Shown: positions 12,555 through 22,825 of the stretch, in pieces | How positions within the stretch are numbered: position 1 is the stretch's first letter | How the letters are laid out: every line of letters begins with the position of its first letter | Source of the DNA: Rubrivivax sp. | Lineage (GTDB): Bacteria; Pseudomonadota; Gammaproteobacteria; Burkholderiales; Burkholderiaceae_C | Assembly: GCA_027491255.1 (NCBI GenBank) | Contig: JAIXWM010000085.1 | Location: forward strand, 91,194-155,193 | Direction of reading: 5' to 3' | Length of the DNA: 64,000 bases | Notes under the pieces: model-generated | The model's database searches: none | Seen by the model: the letters and a program-made list of their open reading frames with translations, nothing else | What the model was told of the DNA's origin: nothing | Program-made: the position numbers and the translations under genes

Positions 12555-13217
12555 TTAGAGCTTGTCGAGCTTTGCCGGCTCCGACAGGACGCCCCAGATC
12601 GACTCTCGAGACAACATCAGTGAGCGTGCCAGTGGCGGGTCGGTATCCTGCAGCAGCGCCAGTACCTTCATGACCAGCAGATCGAAGGCCCGCCGCAGTT
12701 CGGCCAGCGACGTCTCGAGCTGTCCCCGGTAGAAGGCCCGAAGCCGCTCGATCAGGTCGTCGAGCTGGTTCTTCAGCGCCAGCTTGGTGAAGGTGCTGAT
12801 GGCCTTGGTCTCACGCAGCCGGGTCTCGAGAGACCCGAGATCCAGCGGCGACGGTGCTGTGGCCGCAGGCCCCGCAGGGGGCGGCGCCACAGCAGGCTTG
12901 CCGGGGGATGGCGGCCTGGACACCCGCGGCCCGTCGGCGTACGGGGCAGGAGATGCTGATGGAGTCATCGGCGCAGGTCGGGGGACGGTCGCCGCGGGTG
13001 CGGCGCCCGGGTCAGCCGTTGCCTGAGGCGGCGCGGACGCCCCGGCAGATGCCGCCCCGGGTGGTGTCCGGTGTTTAGCAGAAGCGTCGTTCACGGCGGA
13101 TCCGCCCCTGGGCGGGATCTCCTGCGGCATGTGTCCCAGTCCTGCGCACCCCGCCAGAGAGCCCAGGCTGAATGCCAGGCATGGACCCAGGCCGGAAAGA
13201 CAACGAGGGGAAGGCAT
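12555..13217 (-). CDS. proline-rich putative lipoprotein of unknown function
   Basis: 220 residues. The N-terminus carries a signal with a lipobox-like LAGC (cysteine about residue 24). A disordered Pro/Ala linker follows to about residue 115. The C-terminal 95 residues are predicted helical (LETRLRETKAISTFTKLALKNQ, DDLIERLRAFYRGQ), resembling a four-helix or coiled-coil domain. I do not recognise the family. The start is the ATG beginning MPSPRCLSG rather than one ten codons earlier, because it places the signal peptide at the N-terminus. Confidence 0.65.
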   Translation of the reverse strand: MPSPRCLSGLGPCLAFSLGSLAGCAGLGHMPQEIPPRGGSAVNDASAKHRTPPGAASAGASAPPQATADPGAAPAATVPRPAPMTPSASPAPYADGPRVSRPPSPGKPAVAPPPAGPAATAPSPLDLGSLETRLRETKAISTFTKLALKNQLDDLIERLRAFYRGQLETSLAELRRAFDLLVMKVLALLQDTDPPLARSLMLSRESIWGVLSEPAKLDKL

Positions 13218-13350
13218 GATCGAAGGATCGGTCAACCGAATTCGCAATCCGATGCCTGGCGCAAGGCAGTGGCCGAGTGGTCTGACCAGCGCCGCGAGCT
13301 CGGGTGATGGTCGCCGCAGGTGCTCCTGGTGTCACTGGCGGCGTTCCTAC

Positions 13351-13596
13351 TCAAGTCGCCATCGCTGTGCGGGATCTCATGCGCCGCCTGACGGGTTCCG
13401 CGGGCATCAGGATGCGCTCACCAGTGAACACCGCGCGAGGTGCAGAGCTACAGCCGATCAACAGCAAGATCAGCAGCACCACCACGATCACGCCAACGAT
13501 GCCGCTGGGAGCGTAGCCCCAGCCCCTGCTGTAGGGCCAGGCTGGAATCACACCCAGCAGCATCAGCACCAGCATGATCAGCAGAACAGTTCCCAG
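13351..13596 (-). CDS. DUF3309-like small membrane protein, start uncertain
   Basis: The stretch LLGVIPAWPYSRGWGYAPSG followed by a hydrophobic helix matches the DUF3309 family of very small two-helix membrane proteins often found near stress genes. Normal members have about 50 residues; here a further 30-residue tail (CSSAPRAVFTGERIL…) follows the usual end. No ATG or GTG fits the family start: I use the CTG at 13596, which follows a GGGAGGA ribosome-like site. ATG 13575 is the alternative. The gene may be decaying. Confidence 0.5.
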   Translation of the reverse strand: MGTVLLIMLVLMLLGVIPAWPYSRGWGYAPSGIVGVIVVVLLILLLIGCSSAPRAVFTGERILMPAEPVRRRMRSRTAMAT

Positions 13597-13738
13597 GCCC
13601 GTTGCGTCCTCCCGATACGACACCACTGCATGGCGTGACCCCCATCTGCCTGTGGCCTGCGTCCGCGGCAGGATCCTCACCACTGACCAGGCCGAGCATG
13701 CTTGCGCAGCGACAGGGCATGGTTGAGGGTGGTCAAGC

Positions 13739-13893
13739 GCAGTCTTCGTGTCTTCGGGGAAGTCGTAGAAGGTCGAGCGGATGATGGGCTCGTGGTGCGA
13801 GGCGGCGCGCGCGAACCGATGCCACAGGCAGGGCAGCAGCCGAAAGCGCAGTTCAATCGCCGCGCGCATGATGGCGGTGACCTCGGACACCCG
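13739..13893 (-). pseudogene. fragment of a second GH31 glycosidase gene
   Basis: About 150 bases closely match an internal part of the intact GH31 gene (around 14374-14520), in the same orientation. The encoded stretch EVTAIMRAAIELRFRLLPCL…SHHEPIIRSTFYDFPED parallels EVTAIVRSAIELRYRLLPYL in the intact protein. Similarity ends sharply on both sides. It is an isolated relic, about 0.5 kb from the intact copy. Confidence 0.85.
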
Positions 13894-14079
13894 GCAACTC
13901 CTACCTCTCCAGGCGGGTGGCAGCCTGCGGCCGGATGGCTGGTATCCCAGGAAGTGGTGTGAGTCCTTCAGTGCGCGGCAAGACGCGGAGGGTTGAGTCC
14001 GCAAGGCAAAACGCCGGGGCGCCTGAAGCCTTTTAGATCGCCATAGGGTCGGGCGGAGGTCGGCCCGATCCTCGAGCGA

Positions 14080-16206
14080 TCAGAACACCCGCAGTTCCGC
14101 CACCGCGTCGTCGGCCGTCGCCAGCCGGCCTGGTGCCGGCGCGGCGCAAGGGATCCGCGCCCCGGCGCGCGCGAACAGCGGCAGCTTGTCCAGCGGCGCG
14201 GGCACGGTGTGCCACGCACCGCAGGCGTAGGCCTCACGCGTCTCGAAGTCGAACCAGGCGCCGCCGCCGGGCAGAGCGGGCAGCCAGACGCGGCGTTCGC
14301 GCTGGCCGGGCTCGACCACCGGGGCCACCAGCAGGTCGGGGCCGAGCATGAAGTCGTCGCAGTCCTCGAGGCACTGCGCGTCTTCGGGGAAGTCGTAGAA
14401 GGTGGGGCGGATGATGGGCTCGTGGTGCGAGGCCGCACGCTCGAACCGCTGCCACAGGTAGGGCAGCAGCCGGTAGCGCAGTTCGATCGCGGAGCGCACG
14501 ATGGCGGTGACCTCGGGGTGCATCCACGGCAGGTTGACGACGTTGCCGGCCTTCCACGAGTTCATCACCATGCGCGGGTTCAGGCAGCAGGCCTGCACCC
14601 AGCGCGCGAACAGCTCGGGCTCGGGCACCGGGCCGTGGAAGCCGCCGACGTCGTGGCCGGTGTTGAACATTCCCGACAGGCTCATCTGCAGCCCGGTGCG
14701 GATGTTCCACTTCAGCGTGCGCCAGCTCGTGCCGTTGTCGCCGGTCCAGGTCTGCGCGTAGCGCTGGATGCCGGGCGGGCCGGCGCGGGTGACGGTGTAG
14801 ACCGGCTCGCCCGGGGCAGCGCGCTCGCGCTGCGCCTCGAAGGTGGCGCGCGTCATCAGCAGCGCGTGCAAGGGGCGGCTGCGGTGGATGGGCAGGGGCT
14901 GGCCGAAACCGTGCGACAGCGCGCTTTCTTCCTGCACCGCGTGCTCGTTGTTGTCGTTCCACCCGGCATCGATGCCCATGTCCAGGATCTGGCGCCGCAG
15001 CCCTTCCTGCCACCAGCGCAGCCCGGCCGGGTGCGTGAAGTCGAGGAAGGCGGCCTGGCCGTCCCAGTAGGGCTCGACCACGGGCCGCTCTTGGTTGTCG
15101 GTGATGAAGCCACCGTCGCGCGCCAGCGTCTCGAAGGCCGGGTGATCGTCCAGCAGGCAGGGCTTGATGTTGGCCACCACCTGAAGCCCGCGTTCGTGGA
15201 AGCGCGCGTTCAGCGCCTGCGGCTGGGGAAACTTGTCGCGGTTCCAGGTGTAGACGTAGCGGCGCGGCCCGCGCATCGAGTAGCCCGAGCCGTAGTGGAA
15301 GGCCGACACCGGCACGCGGTGCTCGGCGATCTCGTCGATGAAGGCGTGCAGCCGCGCCTGCGCGTCGGGCGCGTCGGCCAGGCCCATGGCCGTCTGCGCG
15401 TAGCCCAGCGTCCAGCGCGGCGGCAGCGCGGTGCCGCCGACCAGGCGCACGAACTGCGCGATCACCTCGCCGGGCGTGGCGCCGGCCATCAGGTAGAGGT
15501 CGAGGTCGCCGTCGTCGATCTCGACGTGGCGGTACAGGCCGTGGTAGTTGTCGTGCTCGCAGCCCAGGTCGAAGGTGCAGGCCGCGAGCGTGTCGTAGTA
15601 CAGGCCGAGCCAGCGGCCCTCGGGCGTGCGGCTGAGCACGAAGGGCCAGTGCTTGTACAGCGGGTCGCCGTGCTCGGGGTCGTAGCCCAGCGAGTCCATC
15701 GCCAGCGTGCGCAGGCGCCGGCCGTGCAGGTTCAGCGGGCCGGTCTTGTCGCCCAGGCCGTGGTAGCGCTCGCCGACGTCGCGCTGCAGGTAGTGGCGCA
15801 CGGCGCCGGTGCGCGCGCTGCGCAGGTAGGCGCTGGTGCGGCGGTCCTCGGCCAGCAGCGGGCCGTCGCGTCCGGCGGTCCAGCGCAGGCGCAGCGGCGC
15901 GGCCTGCAGCGTCACGGCCAGCGCGCCGGCGTCCAGGCCGGGTCGGCCGTCACGTTCGAAGGGGGTCAGCGGCGGCGGCTCGAAACCGTGGTCGTCGTCG
16001 CGCGAGCGGCCGTCCCAGGGCACGTCACCACCCGGTTCGGGGGCGACCGCCCAGGTGCGTGGCTCGCGCCAGCCGGCAGCCGGGCGCAGCGACAGCCGCG
16101 CCATCGACGGCGACAGAAAGCGCAGGCGCATCGTTGCGCCATCGTCCAGCGTGGTGGCGGCGCCCTCGGGGTCGAGGCGCCAGGCGGTGGAGGTCCAGGG
16201 TTTCAT
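14080..16206 (-). CDS. GH31 family alpha-glycosidase
   Basis: 708-residue glycoside hydrolase of family 31. The beta/alpha barrel shows VSAFHYGSGYS, the nucleophile in GWNDNNEH (Asp418) and the acid/base in TWTGDNGTSW (Asp490). Length and an N-terminal beta-sandwich fit the family. No signal peptide is evident, so it probably acts in the cytosol on imported oligosaccharides. The nucleophile motif differs from the DFGE-type motif of sulfoquinovosidase YihQ and the DMNE type of classic alpha-glucosidases, so I do not name the substrate. It lies downstream of an ABC sugar importer, separated by a lipoprotein gene on the other strand. Start at ATG 16206; upstream residues are not family-like. Confidence 0.88.
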   Translation of the reverse strand: MKPWTSTAWRLDPEGAATTLDDGATMRLRFLSPSMARLSLRPAAGWREPRTWAVAPEPGGDVPWDGRSRDDDHGFEPPPLTPFERDGRPGLDAGALAVTLQAAPLRLRWTAGRDGPLLAEDRRTSAYLRSARTGAVRHYLQRDVGERYHGLGDKTGPLNLHGRRLRTLAMDSLGYDPEHGDPLYKHWPFVLSRTPEGRWLGLYYDTLAACTFDLGCEHDNYHGLYRHVEIDDGDLDLYLMAGATPGEVIAQFVRLVGGTALPPRWTLGYAQTAMGLADAPDAQARLHAFIDEIAEHRVPVSAFHYGSGYSMRGPRRYVYTWNRDKFPQPQALNARFHERGLQVVANIKPCLLDDHPAFETLARDGGFITDNQERPVVEPYWDGQAAFLDFTHPAGLRWWQEGLRRQILDMGIDAGWNDNNEHAVQEESALSHGFGQPLPIHRSRPLHALLMTRATFEAQRERAAPGEPVYTVTRAGPPGIQRYAQTWTGDNGTSWRTLKWNIRTGLQMSLSGMFNTGHDVGGFHGPVPEPELFARWVQACCLNPRMVMNSWKAGNVVNLPWMHPEVTAIVRSAIELRYRLLPYLWQRFERAASHHEPIIRPTFYDFPEDAQCLEDCDDFMLGPDLLVAPVVEPGQRERRVWLPALPGGGAWFDFETREAYACGAWHTVPAPLDKLPLFARAGARIPCAAPAPGRLATADDAVAELRVF

Positions 16207-16496
16207 GCCGGCGATTGTGCGCGGTGGCGAGGCGCCGGTGGACGCCGGGCAGCCGGGCGGGCGGGTCACGTGCCTGGAGGAGACGAGTAGGCGCGGCCGG
16301 AGAAGGTCGAACTCGGGCCGGCAAGTCAATCGGAAGCGAGTTTTCTCCCTAATCCCCCGGATGTAATGGCAAGATGTCACCCTAGAGCGGGTTCAGGTGC
16401 GGCTGCGTCCGCGCCACGATGCCAGGTTCGTTGCGGAATGCCTGTGCGCCAGCCCGACCAGACCGACCACTCCCTACTGCCCTCTGAACCACACCC

Positions 16497-17171
16497 ATGC
16501 GTAATCTCCTCAGCATCCCGGCCGCGGTGATCGCCCTCAGCCTGCTAGGTGGCTGCAGTTCGATCTCGAAGCTCGTCGACGGGTTCAAGACCACGCCCGA
16601 GCCGACCAAGCCAAGCACGGTCGTTACTCCGACCCCGGCCCCGGCACCTCGTCCGGCGGCGGCTGCCCCCGCCGCGACCGTGGAGCGCGCAGGGCCTGGA
16701 GCGACGGTTGGAGCCGTGGGCGGCAGCAGCCTGGGCGCCACGCTCGGGGTACCGGCGGGCGACTCGCGTGTGGCCAGCATCAGCCCGCCGGCAATCGCCC
16801 CCGCGGCACCCAGGGACGGGGCTGCAACCCTGCCCCCGGGAACTGCGCGCGTCGTCTACTTCGACTTCGACAGCGCCGTCATCCGTGACGACGCCCGCTC
16901 GGTCATCGAAGCCCACGCGCGGGTGCTGGCCACGGACCGCACGCGCCGCATGACCATCGAAGGGCACACCGACGAGCGCGGCGGCCGCGAGTACAACCTG
17001 GCGCTGGGGCAGAAGCGCGCCGAAGCGGTTCAGCGCGCCCTGGTGGTGCTGGGCGCGAGCGAAGCGCAACTCGAGGCCGTCAGCCTCGGCAAGGAAAGGC
17101 CCGCGATGCCGGGCTTGAGCGACGAGGCCTCGGCCCGTAACCGCCGAGCGGAGTTGAAGGACCGTCGGTGA
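16497..17171 (+). CDS. OmpA/Pal-domain lipoprotein
   Basis: 224 residues. The signal peptide ends in LLGGC (lipobox, cysteine about residue 20). A Pro/Ala-rich linker runs to about residue 115, then an OmpA C-terminal domain begins: VYFDFDSAVIRDDARSVIEAHA, IEGHTDERGGREYNLALGQKRA, and SASARNRRAEL-like end. The domain binds diaminopimelate of peptidoglycan via the conserved Asp and Arg. It is not in a tol cluster, so this is a Pal-like protein and not necessarily Pal itself. It interrupts the minus-strand sugar genes. Confidence 0.88.
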   Translation: MRNLLSIPAAVIALSLLGGCSSISKLVDGFKTTPEPTKPSTVVTPTPAPAPRPAAAAPAATVERAGPGATVGAVGGSSLGATLGVPAGDSRVASISPPAIAPAAPRDGAATLPPGTARVVYFDFDSAVIRDDARSVIEAHARVLATDRTRRMTIEGHTDERGGREYNLALGQKRAEAVQRALVVLGASEAQLEAVSLGKERPAMPGLSDEASARNRRAELKDRR

Positions 17172-17179
17172 CGCCGGAC

Positions 17180-17208
17180 GGCGTGACGAGTCCTCGCGCC
17201 GTCACGCC
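17180..17208. terminator. bidirectional hairpin between convergent genes
   Basis: A perfect nine-base inverted repeat, GGCGTGACG (17180-17188) with CGTCACGCC (17200-17208), lies directly after the OmpA-domain gene and reaches the stop of the convergent ABC ATPase gene. No T-run follows on either side, so termination strength is uncertain. Confidence 0.55.
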
Positions 17209-18227
17209 CTCGCGCCGTCGGCTCCGAAGGCGTGCAGCCGCTGCGGCTGCGGCAACAGCCACAGGGTGCCGCCCTCGGCGGGCATCGACTGGGCGTCGAT
17301 CAGCGCCTCGAGCTTGACGCCGGCGGCGAGCGTGCCCCGCACCAGGCCCTGCGCGCCCAGATACTCGGTGGCCTCGACGGTCAGGGCCAGGCCCTGACCC
17401 TGCGGCGCAGGCCGCAGGTCCTCGGGGCGGATGCCGACCTGCTGCGTGCCCGCGGGCAGGCCTGCCAACAAGGCCGGCAGGGGGGCCAGCGCGGCAGCCG
17501 GTACGAAATTCATGCGCGGGCTGCCGATGAAGCCGGCAACGAAGGTGTTGGCTGGCCGTTCGTAGAGCTCGCGCGGCGTGCCGGTCTGCTCGATACGGCC
17601 GTCACGCAGCACGACGATGCGGTCGGCCAGCGTCATGGCCTCGACCTGGTCATGCGTGACGTAGACCATGGTGGCGCCCAGGCGGCGGTGCAGCTCGCGC
17701 AGCTCGGCGCGCATCGACACGCGCAGCTCGGCGTCCAGGTTGGACAGCGGCTCGTCGAACAGGAAGATCTTGGGATCGCGCACGATGGCACGGCCGATGG
17801 CCACGCGCTGGCGCTGCCCGCCGGACAACTGCGTCGGCTTGCGCTCGAGCAGACCGTCCAGGCGCAGCATCTGCGCCGCCGCATCCACCAGGCGGCGGAT
17901 CTCGCGCCGGTCCACGCCCGCGTTCTCGAGCCCGAAGGCCATGTTGGCGTACACCGTCATGTGCGGGTACAGCGCGTAGGACTGGAACACCATCGCGCAG
18001 CCGCGGTCGGCGGCGCCGATCTCGTTGACGCGGGCGCCGTCGATGAGTACCTCGCCCGCGCTGGCCGACTCGAGCCCGGCGATGATGCGCAGCAGCGTGG
18101 ACTTGCCGCAGCCCGAGGGTCCGACGAGGACGACGAAGTCTCCGTGCGCGGCCTGCAGGTCGACGCCACGGATGACCGTGGTGCGGTCGAAGGTCTTGAC
18201 GATGGAACGCAGTTCGAGCGTGGCCAA
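17202..18227 (-). CDS. sugar ABC transporter ATP-binding protein (MalK/UgpC type)
   Basis: 341 residues. Walker [10 protein letters not shown] at 36-44, signature [16 protein letters not shown], Walker [17 protein letters not shown], and a switch histidine in [18 protein letters not shown]. The C-terminal 110 residues form the TOBE regulatory domain ([21 protein letters not shown]) typical of MalK/UgpC ATPases of the CUT1 family. It is last in a minus-strand operon: binding protein, permease, permease, ATPase. Confidence 0.95.
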   Translation of the reverse strand: MATLELRSIVKTFDRTTVIRGVDLQAAHGDFVVLVGPSGCGKSTLLRIIAGLESASAGEVLIDGARVNEIGAADRGCAMVFQSYALYPHMTVYANMAFGLENAGVDRREIRRLVDAAAQMLRLDGLLERKPTQLSGGQRQRVAIGRAIVRDPKIFLFDEPLSNLDAELRVSMRAELRELHRRLGATMVYVTHDQVEAMTLADRIVVLRDGRIEQTGTPRELYERPANTFVAGFIGSPRMNFVPAAALAPLPALLAGLPAGTQQVGIRPEDLRPAPQGQGLALTVEATEYLGAQGLVRGTLAAGVKLEALIDAQSMPAEGGTLWLLPQPQRLHAFGADGARA

Positions 18228-18311
18228 GGGCGGGGCTCCGGGGCGGTGGCGGGCAGTCTAGGGATGTAGGGAGAGGTCGAGGGCAGCAGGCTGGACAGCG
18301 GGCGCGGCAGG

Positions 18312-19363
18312 CTACTTCACCCCCGCGCTTGCGATGCCAGTGGTGATGTGGCGCTGCAGGAAGGCGAAGACCAGCGTCACCGGCAGCAGCGTGATGACCG
18401 TCATCGCCAGCAGGTAGTGCCACTGCGTGTTGAGCTCGCCCTGGAAGGAGTTCAGCGCCAGCTGCAGCGTGAAGACCTCGCTCTTGGACAGCACGATGAG
18501 CGGCAGCAGGAAGTCGTTCCAGCGCCACATCACCGAGAAGATCGCCAGCACAGCCAGTGCCGGGGCCGACAGCGGCAGGATGATGCGCCAGTAGATGCGC
18601 CACTCGCTGGCGTGGTCCATGCGCGCGGCCTCGAGCAGCTCGTCGGGGATGGTCAGCATGTACTGCCGCAGCAGGAAGACCCCGGTGGGCGTGGCGATCG
18701 CCGGCAGGATCACCCCCCACAGGCTGTTCAGCAGCCCCACCGAGTTGATGACCAGGAACACCGGCACGAGACTGATCGTCGGCGGGACCATCAGGGTGGC
18801 GATGATGAGGAGGAACACCGCGTTGCGCCCCGGGAAGCGGTACTTCGACAGCGCGAAAGCCGCCATCGAATTCACCAGCAGCGTGAGCACCGTGGCCACC
18901 ACCGTGATGAAGGTGCTGTTCCAGAGGTAGCGACCGAAGGTGAACTTGCCGAACAGGTCGGTGTAGTTCGAAGCCTCGAAGCGGAGCTCCTGCACCGGCT
19001 GACGCTCGCGGATGTTGACCTGCACCGTCTGCTGCGGCTGGGCCGGGTCGACCATCGTGGCCATGATGCCGATGCGGCTGACCTGGGCGAGCTCGCGGGT
19101 GGCGCCGGAGCCGCCCGCGGCGTCGGCCACGCGGAACAAGGGCAGCGGCTTGTCGTACCCGGGCACCATCACCGTCTTCTGCGCGTAGGGCAGGAAGGTG
19201 GGCGGGAACTGCCCGAGCGCAGCCTCGGTCTTGAACGAGGACATCACGAGCCAGATCACGGGCGCGAACATCGTGAACAGGCCCACCACAAGGTAGACGT
19301 AGGTCAGTGCATCGGTCCAGTGCAGGCGCCGGCCGCGGATGCGGGTCAGGAAGGCAAGCACGT

Positions 19364-19367
<4 letters not shown>
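18312..19367 (-). CDS. sugar ABC transporter permease (MalG type)
   Basis: 351 residues with six hydrophobic segments and the EAA coupling motif EAARMDHASEWRIYWRIILP. The long loop after the first helix (about residues 45-125) is unusual for MalG and may form an extra periplasmic domain. Its start overlaps the stop of the MalF-type permease gene by four bases, so translation is coupled. Confidence 0.93.
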
Positions 19368-20344
<977 letters not shown>

Positions 20345-20480
20345 AATGGCGGTGACAGGAGGCGTGGGGCAGGGGTGCAGAGCCGATGGCCACAACAACG
20401 GCGGCCACCTCGTCCGCAAATGCAAACCGGGCAGCGCCCGAGGGTGCTGCCCGGCCGGACCGGCGTGACCGCGGCCGCGC

Positions 20481-21761
20481 TTACTTCTGCGCTTGCTTGA
20501 CCGCGTCCTGCATGTCGGCGTTGATGCGCGTCATCGCGTCGTCAACCGACATCTCGCCGACGATGGCCTGCGTCACGCGCGCCACCGTGGGCAGCATGAT
20601 GGCGCGGTTGAACTTGTAGCCCTGGAACTGGTAGGCCACCGGTGAGAGGTTGGCCACACCGCTGCTGAACACGCCCAGCGCGGCGCGCGCGCCCGGCTGC
20701 GCGTTGGCGTAGTTCACGCCCTTGCGAGCCAGCCCCGCATGCGCCGGGATGTTGTTCGTGCGCGCGGTGAATTCGGCGTAGCTCGTCTCCGAGGCCATGA
20801 AGTCGAGGAAGGCACCGACGTCACGGGGGGACTTGCTGGTCTTGAGCGCCACCCAGGCCGCGCCACCCGGGATGCCCGAGCAGGCCGACGGGCCGCAGGG
20901 GTTGGGGACGGCGACCCAGTCGAACTTGTTGCCGACGTCGCGCTGCAGACGGTTGATCTGCCAAGAGCCCGACAGCACCATCACGACGTTGCCGTTGATG
21001 AACTCACCGATCGAGTCGGCATAGGTCGAGCCGCCCGAGCCGGCCCAGACCTCGCGCAGCATCGTGCCGTCCCTGTGCCAGCCGACGAACTTGTTGACGG
21101 CGGACTTGTAGCCCGCATCCAGCACCAGGTCACCCTTGGCGTCGAAGATGGTCGCGCCGTAGCTGATGGCGGGACCGGCAAAGCGGTGGCCCGAGCGGTC
21201 CCAGGCCATCGCGGCCTTGGTCTGCGTGGCGCGCGCCACCTGCCGCGCGGCCGCCACCCACTCGTCCCAGGTCGCCTTCGGGCCGGGCAGCGCCACCTTG
21301 GCTTGCTCGAACAAGGTCTTGTTGACGAAGGGGCCGGTCATGGTCAGCTGCGACATGAAACCGTGGATGCCCTTGTCGCCAGGGCTGGGCGCGAGCCAGG
21401 GCGCGGTGGCGCCGAAGTTCGATTCCCAGTAGCGGCGGTCCTTCACATGCGCCGACACGTCGAGGTAGTGCTTGGACAGGCCTCCAAGGTCGGTCACCCG
21501 GGCGATGTCCGGACCCTGGCCGGCCGCGAGCTGCACCGGCAGCTGCTCGACGATCGTGCGGTAGGGCACGGTGTCGACCACGACCTTGACACCCGGGGTC
21601 TGGCTCTCGAACTTGCGCGCCAGGTCATTGGTGACCTCGCACTCGTTACCGTCCTGGTAGCACATCACGCGGATCTCGCGCGTCTGGGCGCTGGCGCTGC
21701 CGAGGGCGACCGCAAAGATGGCCGCCGCGAGGGCAGCCCGTGTCGACAGGGAGGGATTCAT
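20481..21761 (-). CDS. sugar ABC transporter substrate-binding protein
   Basis: 426-residue periplasmic solute-binding protein of the carbohydrate (MalE/UgpB, CUT1) class. A signal peptide ends after ALGSASA (about residue 25). The mature protein contains LAAGQGPDIARV and NGNVVMVLSGSWQI, the sugar-binding fold landmarks. Four cysteines (CYQDGNEC, CGPSAC) suggest two disulfides. It leads the importer operon, opposite a divergent esterase gene. If the nearby SmoC/SmoB-like pair is real, this could be a sulfoquinovose-glycoside receptor; the ligand cannot be read from the sequence. Confidence 0.92.
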   Translation of the reverse strand: MNPSLSTRAALAAAIFAVALGSASAQTREIRVMCYQDGNECEVTNDLARKFESQTPGVKVVVDTVPYRTIVEQLPVQLAAGQGPDIARVTDLGGLSKHYLDVSAHVKDRRYWESNFGATAPWLAPSPGDKGIHGFMSQLTMTGPFVNKTLFEQAKVALPGPKATWDEWVAAARQVARATQTKAAMAWDRSGHRFAGPAISYGATIFDAKGDLVLDAGYKSAVNKFVGWHRDGTMLREVWAGSGGSTYADSIGEFINGNVVMVLSGSWQINRLQRDVGNKFDWVAVPNPCGPSACSGIPGGAAWVALKTSKSPRDVGAFLDFMASETSYAEFTARTNNIPAHAGLARKGVNYANAQPGARAALGVFSSGVANLSPVAYQFQGYKFNRAIMLPTVARVTQAIVGEMSVDDAMTRINADMQDAVKQAQK

Positions 21762-21836
21762 CGTGGTTCTCCGAACGAAATCGCAATGCCGGAACTTTAT
21801 GCCAGCGACCGCGGCCAGGCACTAGCATTTGTACGC

Positions 21837-22793
21837 ATGACCAGCCCCACCCCGCGCCGCGGCGCCGACCGCTTGATCGATCGCCTGTACGGCGGACTCG
21901 TGCCTGGGCGCGAGCCCGCGCGCGCTTCGCTGCTGCACCGCCAACGCCCACCCAGCCGCAACGGCTGGGTGCTGGAGACCTGGCGCGTGGAGGTCGGCGC
22001 GCCGGTGTGGGTGGGTTGGACGATGCAACTGCTGCGCCCCGAAGCGGGGCCGCCGGCGCCTGTGCTGCTCACCGGCGACGTCTGCTGGAGCCATCCTGAC
22101 GACGCGGTGAAGGCAGTCGCGGTGGGCGCCGGCGTCGCGCTGGCCTGGTTCAACCGGGTCGAGCTGGCCCACGACGCGCCCGATGGCGCACGCGCCGGGC
22201 CGGTGTTCGAGCGCCACCCCGGCGCGCGCTTCGGCGCCCTGTCGGTCTGGGCCTGGGGCTGCAGCCGGTCGGTGGACGCGCTGCTGCAGGCCCCGGGCAT
22301 CGACCCCGCGCGCGTGGCCGTCGTCGGGCACTCGCGCGGCGGCAAGGCTGCGCTGCTGGCCGGCGCCACCGATGCGCGGATCGCGCTCACGGTCGCGCAC
22401 AACAGCGGCGCTGGCGGGGCGGCCGCCGCACACGTGCTGGGTCCGGGCGCGGAGTCGCTCGCGGCGTTGGCCGCGGGATTCCCGCACTGGCTGGCGACCG
22501 ACATCGGGCAGAGCCTGCAGACCGGCGCGCTCGACACGCTGGACCAGCACCTGCTGCTGGCACGCATCGCGCCACGCCGGCTGCTGCTGATCCAGGCCCG
22601 CGGCGATGCCTGGGCCAACCCCGAGGGCGTGAGCGCGGTCGCACAGCGCGCCCGGGCGGCGTGGCGGCGCGCCTGGGCGGCGGACGGGTTCGCGCTCAGG
22701 TGGCGCGACGGCGGCCACCCGATGGGGCTGGACGACTGGGCCGCAGCGATCGACGCAGCGAGCGCGCCGCCGCGGCATGGGTCGCGGGGCTGA
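21837..22793 (+). CDS. CE15-like glucuronoyl esterase / alpha-beta hydrolase
   Basis: 318 residues. The nucleophile serine is in VGHSRGGKAALLAGA, followed by RIALTVAHNSGAGGAA, ESLAALAAGFPHWL, a likely acid, and a C-terminal catalytic histidine in GGHPMG. This order of motifs matches bacterial CE15 glucuronoyl esterases, which split lignin-glucuronoxylan esters, though no signal peptide is seen, so a cytosolic esterase of imported fragments is more likely. Divergent from the importer operon with a 75-base gap, suggesting shared control. Start at ATG 21837; 21786 is an alternative. Confidence 0.78.
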   Translation: MTSPTPRRGADRLIDRLYGGLVPGREPARASLLHRQRPPSRNGWVLETWRVEVGAPVWVGWTMQLLRPEAGPPAPVLLTGDVCWSHPDDAVKAVAVGAGVALAWFNRVELAHDAPDGARAGPVFERHPGARFGALSVWAWGCSRSVDALLQAPGIDPARVAVVGHSRGGKAALLAGATDARIALTVAHNSGAGGAAAAHVLGPGAESLAALAAGFPHWLATDIGQSLQTGALDTLDQHLLLARIAPRRLLLIQARGDAWANPEGVSAVAQRARAAWRRAWAADGFALRWRDGGHPMGLDDWAAAIDAASAPPRHGSRG

Positions 22794-22825
22794 ACATCCT
22801 CCTGGCGCCCGGACCGCGCCCGGGT

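Noticed and set aside
13351..14004. Single 217-residue minus-strand protein
   Set aside because: It is a chance fusion of the GH31 relic and the DUF3309-like gene in one frame.
14080..16206. GH31 enzyme as a YihQ/SmoI-type sulfoquinovosidase
   Set aside because: The nucleophile context (GWNDNNEH) and acid/base context (TWTGDNGTSW) differ from those of YihQ, and the sulfonate-binding Arg/Trp pattern is not seen, so I leave the substrate open.
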